Positions 14,163 through 22,887 are shown, numbered from the stretch's first letter. The stretch is 26,490 nt of DNA from Actinocrinis sp046724665 (GCA_046724665.1 JBKOWZ010000307.1:1-26490), one strand, 5' to 3'. Numbers and translations are program-made. Notes: generated by a model not told the origin, from the letters alone.

Positions 14163-14273
14163 CCGGCGAGCGGGGGCATGCGTTGGCGGGTGGGGCTCGC
14201 CATGCGCGCGTACACGCGGCCGGGAGTACGGGGGATCTGATTTCGCAGTGCGCACCAGAAGGGGAGCAAGGCC

Positions 14274-17200
14274 ATGTCCGAACAGGACTATCCCGGCAAT
14301 GCCGGCCATGAGGAAACCCACGGGGACGACACGACCGCCGCGCTGTCGGTGGGCCAGGAGCAGCTGTGGTTTCTGGAACAGCTCGAGCCCGGCCGGCCGA
14401 CCTACAACGTGTCGGTCGCCCACCGCCTCGTCGGCCCGCTCGACCTCGAGGCTCTCCAGGCGAGCCTGACGGACGTCGTACGCGAGCACGAGGCGCTGCG
14501 CAGCACGTTCGACTCGGGGCCGGCCGGACCGAGCGCCCGGATCGCGGCGGCGCCGCAGACGGTGCCGCTGCCGTGCATTGACATCAGCGGGTCGGCCGCG
14601 CAGGAGCGCGAGGAGCGTGCCCGCGAGCAGGTGGACGCCTTCGCGGCGGCGCCTTTCGACCTCGTCGCAGGGCCGCTCTACCGGTTCACGCTCTTCCGGC
14701 TCGGCCCGCAGGAGCACATCCTCGTGCAGGTCTACCACCACCTGGTCACCGACGGCTGGTCGGCCACGCTGGTTAACACGGACCTGACCGCGGCGTACGC
14801 CGCGCGCATCGGCGGCGCGCCGTTGCCGGCCAAGGCCGGCGGGGCGACGCTGCGGTACCGCGACTTCGCCGCGCGGCAGCAGGCCGCGCTGCGCGACGGG
14901 ACGCTCGACGAGCAGCTCGACTACTGGGAGCAGCAGCTGCGCGGCCTGCCCGTGCTCGACCTGCCGACCGATCGCCTGCGTCCGGCCGAGCAGAGCCACG
15001 TCGGCGCCGGGCTGGTCGCCGACCTGCCCGACGACGTGCTCGACGCCGCGCGCGCACTGGCCGCGCAGGAGGGCGTGTCGCTGTTCATGGTGCTGTCGGC
15101 GGCGCTGGCCGTCGTCCTGGCCCGTTACACCGGCCAGGACGACATCGCGCTCGGCACCGCGGCGCTCGGGCGCACCGACCCGGCGCTGGAGCGGGTCGTC
15201 GGCTACTTCACCAACATGGTGGTGCTGCGCGTGCGCGCGGACGGCGACACCGCGTTCGCCGACGTGCTCGACCATGTCGCCGACACCGTCTTCGAGGCCT
15301 TCGACCATCAGGACGTGCCGTTCGAGCGGGTCGTGGACCGGCTGCGGCCGACCCGCGACGCCGGGCGCAACCCGCTGTTCGGCGTCAGCGTGCAGATGCT
15401 GGGCGACCGCAACTCCGCCGGCGGGCCGGCGCTGCCCGGGATCGAGGCGACGCCATTCGACGGCTCCGTGCTCGCCTCCCGCTTCGACCTGTCGCTCACC
15501 TTCGTGGAGTCCGCGCGGGGCGTGCGCCTGGAGGTCGAATACGCCGCCGATCTCTTCGACGCGTGGCGGATCGAGGCCTTCGTCGGGCATTTCGTCCAGG
15601 CGCTCGCGGGCGCCTGCGCCGAGCCGAGCACTCCGGTCTCCCGAATACCCCTGCTCGACGCCGCCGAGCGGGAGCGGCTGCTCGACCTCGGACGCGCGCC
15701 GTCGCCGCCGTACCAGCGCGAGCCGCTGCACCAGACGATCGCGCACCGGGCCGCCGAGCGGCCCGACCATCCGGCGGCGGTGTTCGACGGCAGGCGGATG
15801 ACCTACGGCGAGCTGGACCGGCGGGCCGGGCAGCTGGCCGCCTACCTGCGCCGGGAAGGGATCGGCCGCGGGCAGATCGTGGCCATGGCGATGGAGCGCG
15901 ACCCCGAAGCGCTGGTCGCCATGCTCGGCGTGATGAAAGCCGGAGCGGCCTACGCGCCGCTGGACCCGCGCCACCCGGCCGGCCGGCTGGAGTTCATGCT
16001 GCGGGACACCGCAGCCACCCTGGTCCTGACCCAGGAGCGGGTGCGCGCACGGGTGCCGAAGTCCGCGGACTGGTCCACGATCGCGCTGGACACCGAGTGG
16101 GAGCTCGTCGCGCAGGCGGCCGAGGACGGCGCCGAGCCCGCGACGGACCCGGACGCGCTCGCCTATCTGATCTACACCTCCGGCAGCACCGGGAACCCGA
16201 AGGCGGTGCTGATCGAGCACCGCGCGCTCCAGTGCTTCACCGAGTCCTACCGGCGCCTGTTCGACCTCGGCGCCGAGGACCGGATGCTCCAGCGGGCCGC
16301 GCTCACCTTCGACATGTCGCAGGGCGAGATCTTCGCCGGGCTCTCGGCCGGCGCGACGATCGTCCAGGTGCACCCGGAGGCCGACGAATCGACCGGCGCA
16401 CTGGCCGAGCTGATGCGCGCCGAGCGGGTGACGTACATCTGCCTGCCGCCCTCGGTCCTCGCGGTCCTCGACGCCGAGCCGTACCCGGAGCTGGCCAAGA
16501 TCATGGTCGGCGGCGAGGCGCTGCCGGCGCAGATCGTCAACCTGTGGAACACGCCAGGCAGGCGCCTGATCAACGTGTACGGCCCGACCGAGGCCGCCGT
16601 GGGCTGCACCGCCTACGTGTGCCCGCACCGGGAGTGGCACTCGGCGCCACCGATCGGGCGACCGCTCGACGAGCGGCGCGTCTACGTGGTGGACAGGCAC
16701 GACAACCTGGTTCCGGCGGGCGTGCCCGGCGAGCTGCTGATCGGCGGCGACGAAGGGCTGGCCCGCGGCTATCTGAACCAGCCCGAGCTGACCGGCGCCC
16801 GGTTCGTCGCCGACCCCTTCCACCCGGGCGGCCGGGTCTACCGCAGCGGCGACGTGGTGCGGTGGAACGGCGACGGCGAGCTGGAATTCCTCGGCCGGCT
16901 GGACAACCAGGTCAAGCTGCGCGGGCTGCGCATCGAGCTGGAGGAGATCGAGTCGGCGCTGCTCGCCCACCCCGGCGTGGGAACGGCCGCCGTGGCGGTG
17001 CGGCCCGGACCGGGCGGCGACCCCCGGCTGGTCGGCTACGTCACCGCGGCGCCCGGCGGCGCCCTGCCGCAGCTCGCGCAGCTGCGCGAGCACCTGGCCG
17101 AGCGGCTGCCGGAGTACATGGTGCCCACGGCCTGGGTGGAGCTGGACGCGCTGCCGGTGACCCGCTCGGGCAAGGTGGACCGCGCGACGCTGCCGGAACC

Positions 17201-17516
17201 GGCGCCGACCGACGAGGATGCGGGCTACGCCGCCCCGGAGACCGAGACCGAGCGGCTGGTCGCGCAGCACTTCGCCGAGGTGCTCGAGGTGGAGCGGGTC
17301 AGCGTGGACCGGCCCTTCTTCGAGATCGGCGGCAACTCGCTGCAAGCCATGCGGGTCGTCAGCCGGCTCTCGCAGGAGTTCGGCGTGAAGGTGAAGCTGC
17401 GTTCGATGTTCGCCGACGCCACGGTGCGCAAGGTCGCGCAGCTCGTGGACGGGCTGCTGGCCGCCGCGGGCCGCGGCGCGGGCGCGGCCGGAGCGGGGGC
17501 CGACGATGCGTCCTGA
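14274..17516 (+). CDS. Single-module non-ribosomal peptide synthetase (C-A-T)
   Basis: A 1080-residue protein. The condensation domain (~25-450) has the active-site motif HHLVTDG at 155-161. The adenylation domain (~475-970) has YTSGSTGNPK (634-643), FDMSQGE (Asp680 contacts the substrate amino group), YGPTE and the catalytic Lys967 in RSGKVDR. The thiolation domain (~985-1060) carries the phosphopantetheine serine Ser1022 in FFEIGGNSL. There is no epimerisation or thioesterase domain. Hand alignment to PheA gives specificity residues D-M-G-C-I-V-V-V-G-K: an alpha-amino acid in a small hydrophobic pocket, matching no standard code I know. Starting with C but no loading module, it must take its donor from another carrier or a soluble acyl donor. 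ATG 14274 has GGGGAG upstream. The next gene overlaps it by 11 nt. Confidence 0.95.
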   Translation: MSEQDYPGNAGHEETHGDDTTAALSVGQEQLWFLEQLEPGRPTYNVSVAHRLVGPLDLEALQASLTDVVREHEALRSTFDSGPAGPSARIAAAPQTVPLPCIDISGSAAQEREERAREQVDAFAAAPFDLVAGPLYRFTLFRLGPQEHILVQVYHHLVTDGWSATLVNTDLTAAYAARIGGAPLPAKAGGATLRYRDFAARQQAALRDGTLDEQLDYWEQQLRGLPVLDLPTDRLRPAEQSHVGAGLVADLPDDVLDAARALAAQEGVSLFMVLSAALAVVLARYTGQDDIALGTAALGRTDPALERVVGYFTNMVVLRVRADGDTAFADVLDHVADTVFEAFDHQDVPFERVVDRLRPTRDAGRNPLFGVSVQMLGDRNSAGGPALPGIEATPFDGSVLASRFDLSLTFVESARGVRLEVEYAADLFDAWRIEAFVGHFVQALAGACAEPSTPVSRIPLLDAAERERLLDLGRAPSPPYQREPLHQTIAHRAAERPDHPAAVFDGRRMTYGELDRRAGQLAAYLRREGIGRGQIVAMAMERDPEALVAMLGVMKAGAAYAPLDPRHPAGRLEFMLRDTAATLVLTQERVRARVPKSADWSTIALDTEWELVAQAAEDGAEPATDPDALAYLIYTSGSTGNPKAVLIEHRALQCFTESYRRLFDLGAEDRMLQRAALTFDMSQGEIFAGLSAGATIVQVHPEADESTGALAELMRAERVTYICLPPSVLAVLDAEPYPELAKIMVGGEALPAQIVNLWNTPGRRLINVYGPTEAAVGCTAYVCPHREWHSAPPIGRPLDERRVYVVDRHDNLVPAGVPGELLIGGDEGLARGYLNQPELTGARFVADPFHPGGRVYRSGDVVRWNGDGELEFLGRLDNQVKLRGLRIELEEIESALLAHPGVGTAAVAVRPGPGGDPRLVGYVTAAPGGALPQLAQLREHLAERLPEYMVPTAWVELDALPVTRSGKVDRATLPEPAPTDEDAGYAAPETETERLVAQHFAEVLEVERVSVDRPFFEIGGNSLQAMRVVSRLSQEFGVKVKLRSMFADATVRKVAQLVDGLLAAAGRGAGAAGAGADDAS

Positions 17517-18345
17517 GGTGCTTCCCGACCGGCTGCTGCCGATCCGGCCCGGTTCCGACGCCGCCCCGCTCTACTGCGTGCCGCCCGCGTCGGGCTCGCC
17601 CTACGGTTACCTGCCGCTGGCCGCCGCGTTCGACCCGGGGCAGGCGGTCTACGCGCTGGACGCGCCGGGCTTCGACGACGACGAGCCTGTGTGCGAGCAC
17701 GTCGCGGACCTCTCAAGCGCCTACCTCGACGCCATCGCGCAGCATCAGGGCGACGCGCCGGCCTGCCTGCTCGGCTGGTCGCTCGGCGGCGTGGTCGCCT
17801 ACGACATGGCGTGCCGGCGTGCCGCCGCCGGGCTGCCGGTGCCGGTGCTGATCGTCGTGGACGCGCCGGTCCCGGTCTCCGGGCCGAAGCCGCTGCCGCA
17901 GGAGCGGCTGGTGCTGCGCCGCTTCGTCGCCGATCTGATGGCCGATCCCGATCCGGACGGCGTGGACGCGGTGATCGACTCGGTGCCGGTGTCGGAGCCG
18001 ATCAGCGCGGTCTTCGACGCCCTCGCGGACAAGGGCGTGATCCCCGCGGAACTGCACGAGGTGACCCTCGCGCGGCGATACGGGGTCTTCCGGGGCGGTA
18101 CCCGCGCGATGGCCGAGTACCGAGCCGACGCCGGTTACCCGGGCCGGGTCCTGGCGATACGCGCACAGGACACGCCGAAGGCGGCAGGCAGGTGGCGCGA
18201 CCTGGCGCCGAACGCGGAAGAACACGTCGTGCCCGGCGGCCACTACTCGATCTGGCAGGGCGGCGGTCTCGTCACGCTCAGCGGGCTGATCCGCCGGGCG
18301 CTGAGCGAGGTGTCCGCCCTCGACGGCGACGGAGCGGGCCGATGA
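17506..18345 (+). CDS. Stand-alone thioesterase (alpha/beta hydrolase) for the NRPS
   Basis: A 279-residue thioesterase. The nucleophile elbow is GWSLGG with Ser92, followed by Asp119 (VVDAP) and His246 (PGGHYS), a complete triad. Its opening LLPIRPGSDAAPLYCVPPASGSPYGY resembles the linker and first strands of thioesterase domains normally fused to the end of an NRPS. It therefore looks like a type I release domain that has become a separate protein, rather than a classical type II editing thioesterase (which starts RPxPxARLRLFCFPHAG). It starts inside the NRPS gene (11-nt overlap), with GGAGCGGGGGC upstream, ensuring balanced expression. It probably releases the product from Ser1022 of the NRPS by hydrolysis or cyclisation. 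Confidence 0.88.
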   Translation: MRPEVLPDRLLPIRPGSDAAPLYCVPPASGSPYGYLPLAAAFDPGQAVYALDAPGFDDDEPVCEHVADLSSAYLDAIAQHQGDAPACLLGWSLGGVVAYDMACRRAAAGLPVPVLIVVDAPVPVSGPKPLPQERLVLRRFVADLMADPDPDGVDAVIDSVPVSEPISAVFDALADKGVIPAELHEVTLARRYGVFRGGTRAMAEYRADAGYPGRVLAIRAQDTPKAAGRWRDLAPNAEEHVVPGGHYSIWQGGGLVTLSGLIRRALSEVSALDGDGAGR

Positions 18346-19661
18346 CCGAGACCGCCGCGCCGCCGCGCGAGCAGGTCGCGGCCAGGCGCAGCCTGTGGCA
18401 CCACCGCGACTTCATGATGTTCTGGTCCGGTGAGACGTTCTCGCTGTTCGGCGCGCAGATCACCGCACTCGGGCTGCCGCTGACCGCGGTGCTGGTCCTC
18501 GGCGCCGGCCCTGAGCAGCTCGGGTTGATCAAGTTCCTCCAGATGGTGCCGTACCTCGTGCTCGGCCCGCTGTTCGGGGTCTGGATCGACCGCCACCGGC
18601 GCAGGCCCGCGATGCTGGCGGCGAACTCGGTGCGGCTGGTGCTGATCGCGGCGGTGCCGCTGCTGTATGCCGCGGACCGGCTGAGCCTGCCGCTGCTGAT
18701 GGTCATCACGCTCGGTGTGGCCAGCGCGGCGGTGCTCTTCGACGTCAGCTGGATGTCGTTCGTGCCGACCCTGCTGCGCCAGCGGGACGACCTGATGGAG
18801 GCGAACGCCAAGCTGGGCGCCTCGGCCTCGGCCTCCGAGGCGGCCGGGCCCGGCGTGGCCGGAGTGCTGACCAGTGTGCTGAGCGCGCCGGGCGCGCTGG
18901 CGGTGAACGCCGCGACGTACCTCGGCTCGGTGCTCTCGCTGCTGTCACTGCGCACGCCCGAGCCCGCCCCGCCGGCCCCGGCCGAGCGCCGTCCGCTGAC
19001 CGCCGACCTGGCGGACGGGCTGCGCTTCGTCCTGCGCAGCCCCTATCTGCGCGCGGTGGCGCTCGTGGGCGGGGCGTGCAACCTGGTGATCGCGGCTACC
19101 GAGCCGGTCTTCGTGCTCTACGCCGTGCGCTCCAAGGGCATCCCGGCCTCGGCGCTCGGCGTGGTGCTCTCGCTCGGCGCGGCCGGCGGCGTCCTCGGCG
19201 CGCTGCTGGCCGGCCGGCTGATCAGCAAGCTGCCGCCGGGCCGGCTGTACGTCCTGGCGCTCGGCCTGGCCTTCCCGGCGCTGCTGCTCATCCCGCTGGC
19301 CGGCGGGCCGCGGCTCGCCGTCGAGGCCATGTTCACCGTGGCGTTCTTCATCTCGCTGTGCGGCATCGCGCTGGTCAACGTCCTGATCCTGACGCTGCGG
19401 CAGCTGATGACGCCGACGGAGCTGCTCGGCCGGATGAACGCGGCCATGCGCGCGGTGATGTTCGGCCTGGGCGCGGTGGGCGGACCCGTGGCGGGTCTGC
19501 TGGCGGCGCACCTGGGGCTGCGCGTCGCGCTGTGGATCTTCGGCGCGGCCGGTGTGGCGTTCACCGCATCAGCGTTCTTCTCTCCGGTGGCGCGGCTGCG
19601 CACGATGCCCGCCGCGGCGCCGGCGCAACAGCCGAAGGAGGAGCCCATCCAGCACTCTTAA
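18342..19661 (+). CDS. MFS efflux transporter
   Basis: A 439-residue major-facilitator protein with about 12 hydrophobic segments between residues ~20 and 415. The loop after helix 2 holds GVWIDRHRRRPAMLA, the MFS motif A region (G-x-x-x-D-R-x-x-R-R). A second such loop, AGRLISKLPPGR, precedes helix 8. The overall pattern (FWSGETFSLFGAQITALGLPL; DLMEANAKLGASAS; FVLRSPYLRAVAL) matches the EntS/multidrug-exporter branch that exports siderophores and peptides. It is joined to the thioesterase gene by an ATGA overlap, so it probably exports the cluster product and may give self-resistance. The cytoplasmic tail is short and Ala/Pro/Gln-rich. Confidence 0.9.
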   Translation: MTETAAPPREQVAARRSLWHHRDFMMFWSGETFSLFGAQITALGLPLTAVLVLGAGPEQLGLIKFLQMVPYLVLGPLFGVWIDRHRRRPAMLAANSVRLVLIAAVPLLYAADRLSLPLLMVITLGVASAAVLFDVSWMSFVPTLLRQRDDLMEANAKLGASASASEAAGPGVAGVLTSVLSAPGALAVNAATYLGSVLSLLSLRTPEPAPPAPAERRPLTADLADGLRFVLRSPYLRAVALVGGACNLVIAATEPVFVLYAVRSKGIPASALGVVLSLGAAGGVLGALLAGRLISKLPPGRLYVLALGLAFPALLLIPLAGGPRLAVEAMFTVAFFISLCGIALVNVLILTLRQLMTPTELLGRMNAAMRAVMFGLGAVGGPVAGLLAAHLGLRVALWIFGAAGVAFTASAFFSPVARLRTMPAAAPAQQPKEEPIQHS

Positions 19662-19672
19662 AACAAGGAGAA

Positions 19673-19731
19673 CGGCTATCACAGCCGTATCACGGCTGGA
19701 TGGCGGCGATTTCAGCCATGATCTCGCCGCC
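19673..19731 (+). terminator. Hairpin series after the MFS gene: possible terminator or attenuator
   Basis: CGGCT (19673-19677) can pair with AGCCG (19683-19687), while the overlapping CAGCCG (19682-19687) can pair with CGGCTG (19693-19698); the two stems exclude each other. They are followed by a perfect 8-bp stem, GGCGGCGA (19702-19709) with TCGCCGCC (19724-19731). The last could terminate the NRPS-TE-MFS transcript; alternating stems could also make it conditional. Confidence 0.4.
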
Positions 19732-19828
19732 CCGCGCCGAGTACCGCGCCGCGACATGGGGATTTGGCTGCGGGTAACCGAGTCCAACCAGTGGACGCCA
19801 TCGATCGCGCCATGAATCCTTCGCGCCC

Positions 19829-19858
19829 TTGACCCTCTCTTCACTATCTGCCTACTCT
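19829..19858 (+). promoter_or_regulatory. Candidate promoter of the aldolase-to-M81 operon
   Basis: TTGACC (19829-19834) and TACTCT (19853-19858) are separated by 18 nt in AT-richer DNA. If used, it would give a leader of roughly 190 nt before the aldolase ATG. Confidence 0.42.
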
Positions 19859-20058
19859 GATTTACACGACGCTGCCATGTGCTATGGCCGCGGGAAATCA
19901 GCAGTCCAGAATGCGCTCCAGGCGCGGGCGCCGTTTCATTGACCTCCTTTTCACGCTCCTTTTCTCATGGCAAAACCCGCCGTGTCCCGGCAGTCGATTC
20001 GGCGTGCCCGGATACGGATGAGCATTGGCTAGCACGACCTTTCCGAATCGGAAGTGCG

Positions 20059-21024
20059 ATGGCGACGTTCGCGAAAGACGTGAAAGACACAGTCCTGCTC
20101 GACGTGACGATCCGGGACGGCGGATACGTCAACGGACACAGCTGGACCACCGAGCAGGCCGAACATGTCGTGCGCACCTGCGCCGCGGCCGGCGTGCCCA
20201 ACGTCGAGGTCGGATACCTCCGCCCGCGCCGCCATGCCGCGGACGGCGCCGAACTGCCCTCCGCGAGCTGTCCCCCGGCCTATCTCGAACGCTTGCAGCA
20301 GGCGGCCGGCGCGGGCGACCAGCATCCCGGCCTGGTGGTCATGGCCCACGCGGCCGACATCCGGGCGCAGGACCTGGTCGCGCTGGCCCCGTTCGGGGTG
20401 CGGATGGTGCGCATGCCCACCCGGCCGGACTCGGTCGCCGCGCTGGCCCCGTTCGTCGAGGCCGTACACGGCACCGGCATGGCCTTCGCGGTCAACCTGA
20501 TCCGGGTCAGCGAACTGGCGCAGGATCAGGTCCTGGCCGCCGCCGAGCAGGCCGAGCGGATCGGGGCCGACGTCTTCTACCTCGCCGACTCGAACGGCAG
20601 CCTGTTCCCCGACCAGGTCGCCCGGCTCAGCGCCCGGGTGCGCGAGGCGGCCGGGCTGACGCTCGGCTTCCACGCGCACGACGGCATCAGCATGGCGTTC
20701 GCCAACGCCCTGGCCGCGGCGGCGAGCGGATTCAGCCATATCGACGCCTCGATGGGCGGCATGGGCAAGGGCGGCGGCAATCTCGCGCTGGAGCTGATCA
20801 CCGCCTATCTGCGCTCGTGCGGACGCATCGAACTCCAGTTCACCCCGCTGGCCGAGGCCGTGCCGACGCTGCTGGCGCCCTGGAAGGGCGGGCGGCTGCG
20901 CGCCTGGTGCGAGGCGATCGCCGGCGGAATCCTCGACCTGAACCTGGAGAGCCTCGAGGCGATCAGAGCGGACGAGCTCACCACGGTCTTCTCGCTCCTC
21001 GACGGCCTCGAGACGGCGCGCTGA
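20059..21024 (+). CDS. DRE-TIM metallolyase (HMGL-like aldolase)
   Basis: A 321-residue (beta/alpha)8 enzyme of the HMG-CoA lyase-like superfamily. The first strand, LLDVTIRDGGYVNG, supplies the metal ligand Asp/enolate-stabilising Arg pair (Arg19-Asp20). His205 and His207 in GFHAHDGIS are the other metal ligands. IDASMGGMGKGGGN is the glycine loop. The pattern is nearest to 4-hydroxy-2-oxovalerate aldolases (pyruvate enolate plus an aldehyde) rather than isopropylmalate or citramalate synthases, and the 'RDGGYVN' form occurs in uncharacterised aldolases of biosynthetic loci. It could make a 4-hydroxy-2-oxo acid, a natural substrate for the aminotransferase encoded two genes on. ATG 20059 is chosen (GGAAG 4 nt upstream); longer frames to 19879 have no conserved content. 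No acetaldehyde dehydrogenase partner is present. Confidence 0.85.
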   Translation: MATFAKDVKDTVLLDVTIRDGGYVNGHSWTTEQAEHVVRTCAAAGVPNVEVGYLRPRRHAADGAELPSASCPPAYLERLQQAAGAGDQHPGLVVMAHAADIRAQDLVALAPFGVRMVRMPTRPDSVAALAPFVEAVHGTGMAFAVNLIRVSELAQDQVLAAAEQAERIGADVFYLADSNGSLFPDQVARLSARVREAAGLTLGFHAHDGISMAFANALAAAASGFSHIDASMGGMGKGGGNLALELITAYLRSCGRIELQFTPLAEAVPTLLAPWKGGRLRAWCEAIAGGILDLNLESLEAIRADELTTVFSLLDGLETAR

Positions 21025-21107
21025 CCACGCGCCGCCGCGCACCCTCACCCATCCCGGCCGCCGGCGTACCCGCCCGGTCCGGCCCGTCGCAGCCCTGGAG
21101 GCGGACA

Positions 21108-21872
21108 ATGCCCAACGCGTTCATCGAAGAGCTCGAAGCCATGATCTCGGAGCGGCGCAAGACCACGAGCCCGCTGTATCAGACCATCCTGGAAGGCAAG
21201 GCGACCCAGCGGCTGCTCCAGACCTTCGTGGCCCAGCGCTGGCCGGTCAAGAGCTGGTGGACGCGCAACCTCATGGGCGTCGGCATGCGCGCCGACGACC
21301 TGGACCTGCGCCGCTCCTTCGTGGAGAACGCCTACGAGGAGGAGACCGGCGGCCTGACCAACTCGAAGCGGCACGTGGACACCTTCGAGGACTTCGGCCG
21401 GGCGGTGGGCCTCGACCCCGCGGACCTGCCGAACATCGAGCCGTTCCCGGAGACCGTCGCGCTGGTCGCGCACAACCGGACCGCGTGCAACGACACCAAC
21501 GTCCACTTCACCGTCGGCGCGGCCTCGGTGCTGCTGCTGATGGAAGGCCAGCCGCCGATCACCAACAGCTCCGGGCACAGCATGATGGCGGTCATGCGCG
21601 ACACCTACAAGCTGCCGCGCTGGGGCTACGAGTTCTTCGTCCACCACGCGTCGAGCGACTCGGACCAGGCGGGCGTCAGCGAACTCGAGGACGAGCACAC
21701 CGAGCCGCTGCGCACCCTGCTGGAGCGGTACTGCGACACCCCGCAGCGCCAGGCCGACGCGCGCGAGAGCCTGCGGCAGGCGATCGAGCTGCGCCACCAG
21801 CACTTCGACGCGATCCTGCGCGAGGGCTACGACCCGCAGGAGCCGGTGTTCGTGTACTCCGAGGAGCAGTAG
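21108..21872 (+). CDS. Haem-oxygenase-fold oxidase (HDO/PqqC/TenA-like)
   Basis: A 254-residue all-helical protein. ENAYEEETGG with His89 ten residues after Glu79, then Glu146 in LLLMEGQPP, then His180-x3-Asp184, follow the ligand spacing of haem-oxygenase-like diiron enzymes such as SznF (Glu215, His225, Glu281, His311, Asp315 from memory). The sixth ligand, His three residues after the Asp, is Gln187 here. Relatives do unusual oxidations: N-oxygenation of amino acids or guanidines, oxidative decarboxylation to alkenes, and C-C cleavage of lysine derivatives; PqqC does cofactor-free oxidation. Placed between the aldolase and aminotransferase genes, it probably oxidises or cleaves the amino acid precursor. 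ATG 21108 has GGAGG 7 nt upstream. Confidence 0.78.
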   Translation: MPNAFIEELEAMISERRKTTSPLYQTILEGKATQRLLQTFVAQRWPVKSWWTRNLMGVGMRADDLDLRRSFVENAYEEETGGLTNSKRHVDTFEDFGRAVGLDPADLPNIEPFPETVALVAHNRTACNDTNVHFTVGAASVLLLMEGQPPITNSSGHSMMAVMRDTYKLPRWGYEFFVHHASSDSDQAGVSELEDEHTEPLRTLLERYCDTPQRQADARESLRQAIELRHQHFDAILREGYDPQEPVFVYSEEQ

Positions 21873-21942
21873 TGCCGCAGCGGCGCGCGGCCGCCCGCAC
21901 CGCGGCGCGGGCGGGCGCGGCGACCGCGAACGACCGGGACGT

Positions 21943-22887
21943 GTGGACACTGTGACAGAACACGATTACCCGTGGGTGTACTTCCGCGGACGGTGGACCA
22001 CGCGCGCCGAGGCCGTGGTCCCCGTCGGCAGCCTGGCGATGCGGTACGGGATCTCCGTGTTCGAAGGGGTGCGCCTGTACGCTCCGCGCGACGGCGGCCG
22101 GGCGCATCCCTTCCTGCTGGACGAGCACGTGCGGCGGATGGCGCGGTCGCTGGAGGCCATGCGGCTGCCCGACCCCGGGCTCGACCGGCTGCCCGCGCTG
22201 GTCGGCGAGCTGGCCGAGCGCAACGACATCCGCGCCGACGCCTACGTACGTATCGCGGCCACTCCGTTCAACCCCGGGGACCTGAGCGACGCCGGGGTGC
22301 CGGAGCTCACCGTCACGGCGGCGCCGATGGGCCGCAAGCCGTGGCTCGCCGACCGCCGGTCCATGAGGCTCGGCATCAGCGCGTGGCAGCGCGGCTCGCC
22401 CGAGGTGCATCCCCCGGCGGCGAAGAACGTGGCCAACTACGCCGGGCCGCGCCTGGCCTGGCTGGAAGCGCGGGAGGCCGGGTTCGACGGCTGCGTGCTG
22501 ACCAACCGGCACGGCCGGCTGTCCGAGGCGCCGACCGCGGCGCTGTTCCTGGTGCGCGACGGAGTGTTGAGCACGCCGGCGCTCTCGGAGGATGTGCTGC
22601 CGAGCATCACCCGCGCCTGGGTGCTGCGTGTCGCGCCGGAACTCGGCCTCACGGCCGCGGAGGCGCAGCTGAGCCGGCAGGACGCGTACGCGGCCGACGA
22701 GGCGTTCCTGTGCGGAACCGGGATCGAGTTCGCCCCGGTGCACTCCTTCGACGGACGCCCGCCGCTCCCGCACTGCGCCGGACCGGGACCGGTCACCAGA
22801 GCCTTGATCACCCGCTACTTCATCGAGGTGCGCGAAGCGGCGGCCGCCGCGACGGCGCCGCCCGGCGCGCAGGCCGTCCACCGCTGA
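21943..22887 (+). CDS. Class IV aminotransferase (branched-chain/D-amino acid type)
   Basis: A 314-residue PLP fold type IV enzyme. VGSLAMRYGISVFEGVRLY is the N-terminal signature of branched-chain aminotransferases. Lys161 in PPAAKNVANY is the PLP lysine. RLSEAPTAALFLVRDG supplies the glutamate at the pyridine nitrogen. FLCGTGIEFAPVHSFDG matches the late phosphate/substrate loop. It is a second, diverged member of this fold in the window, distinct from PabC. It probably aminates the 2-oxo acid made by the upstream aldolase, or deaminates an amino acid precursor. The start is uncertain between GTG 21943 and GTG 21952; neither has a strong ribosome site. It lies 70 nt after the oxidase gene. 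Confidence 0.85.
   Translation: MDTVTEHDYPWVYFRGRWTTRAEAVVPVGSLAMRYGISVFEGVRLYAPRDGGRAHPFLLDEHVRRMARSLEAMRLPDPGLDRLPALVGELAERNDIRADAYVRIAATPFNPGDLSDAGVPELTVTAAPMGRKPWLADRRSMRLGISAWQRGSPEVHPPAAKNVANYAGPRLAWLEAREAGFDGCVLTNRHGRLSEAPTAALFLVRDGVLSTPALSEDVLPSITRAWVLRVAPELGLTAAEAQLSRQDAYAADEAFLCGTGIEFAPVHSFDGRPPLPHCAGPGPVTRALITRYFIEVREAAAAATAPPGAQAVHR

Larger units (their letters stand above)
19662..20058. other. 397-nt non-coding leader between the MFS and aldolase genes
   Basis: This is noticeably less GC-rich than its flanks. It begins with an AAGGAG (19665-19670) placed 7 nt before an ATC codon that opens a frame of about 45 codons ending at 19815; no standard start codon is available there. 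Then come mutually exclusive small hairpins and an 8-bp stem, a candidate promoter at 19829, and about 200 nt of leader to the next gene. No homologous protein is recognised. Confidence 0.5.

Noticed and set aside
14148..17345. A 1065-codon open frame antisense to the NRPS
   Set aside because: It is a GC-driven shadow: Arg/Gly/His/Val-rich, without domains, exactly opposite a complete C-A-T protein.
19879..20058. 60-residue N-terminal extension of the DRE-TIM aldolase
   Set aside because: The family begins near LLDVTIRDGG, and ATG 20059 with GGAAG gives a normal start; the extension lies in the low-GC leader.
20025..21872. A single long frame suggesting the aldolase and oxidase genes might be fused
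   Set aside because: Its first two-thirds is an out-of-frame reading of the aldolase; only the part from ATG 21108, with its own GGAGG, is real protein.
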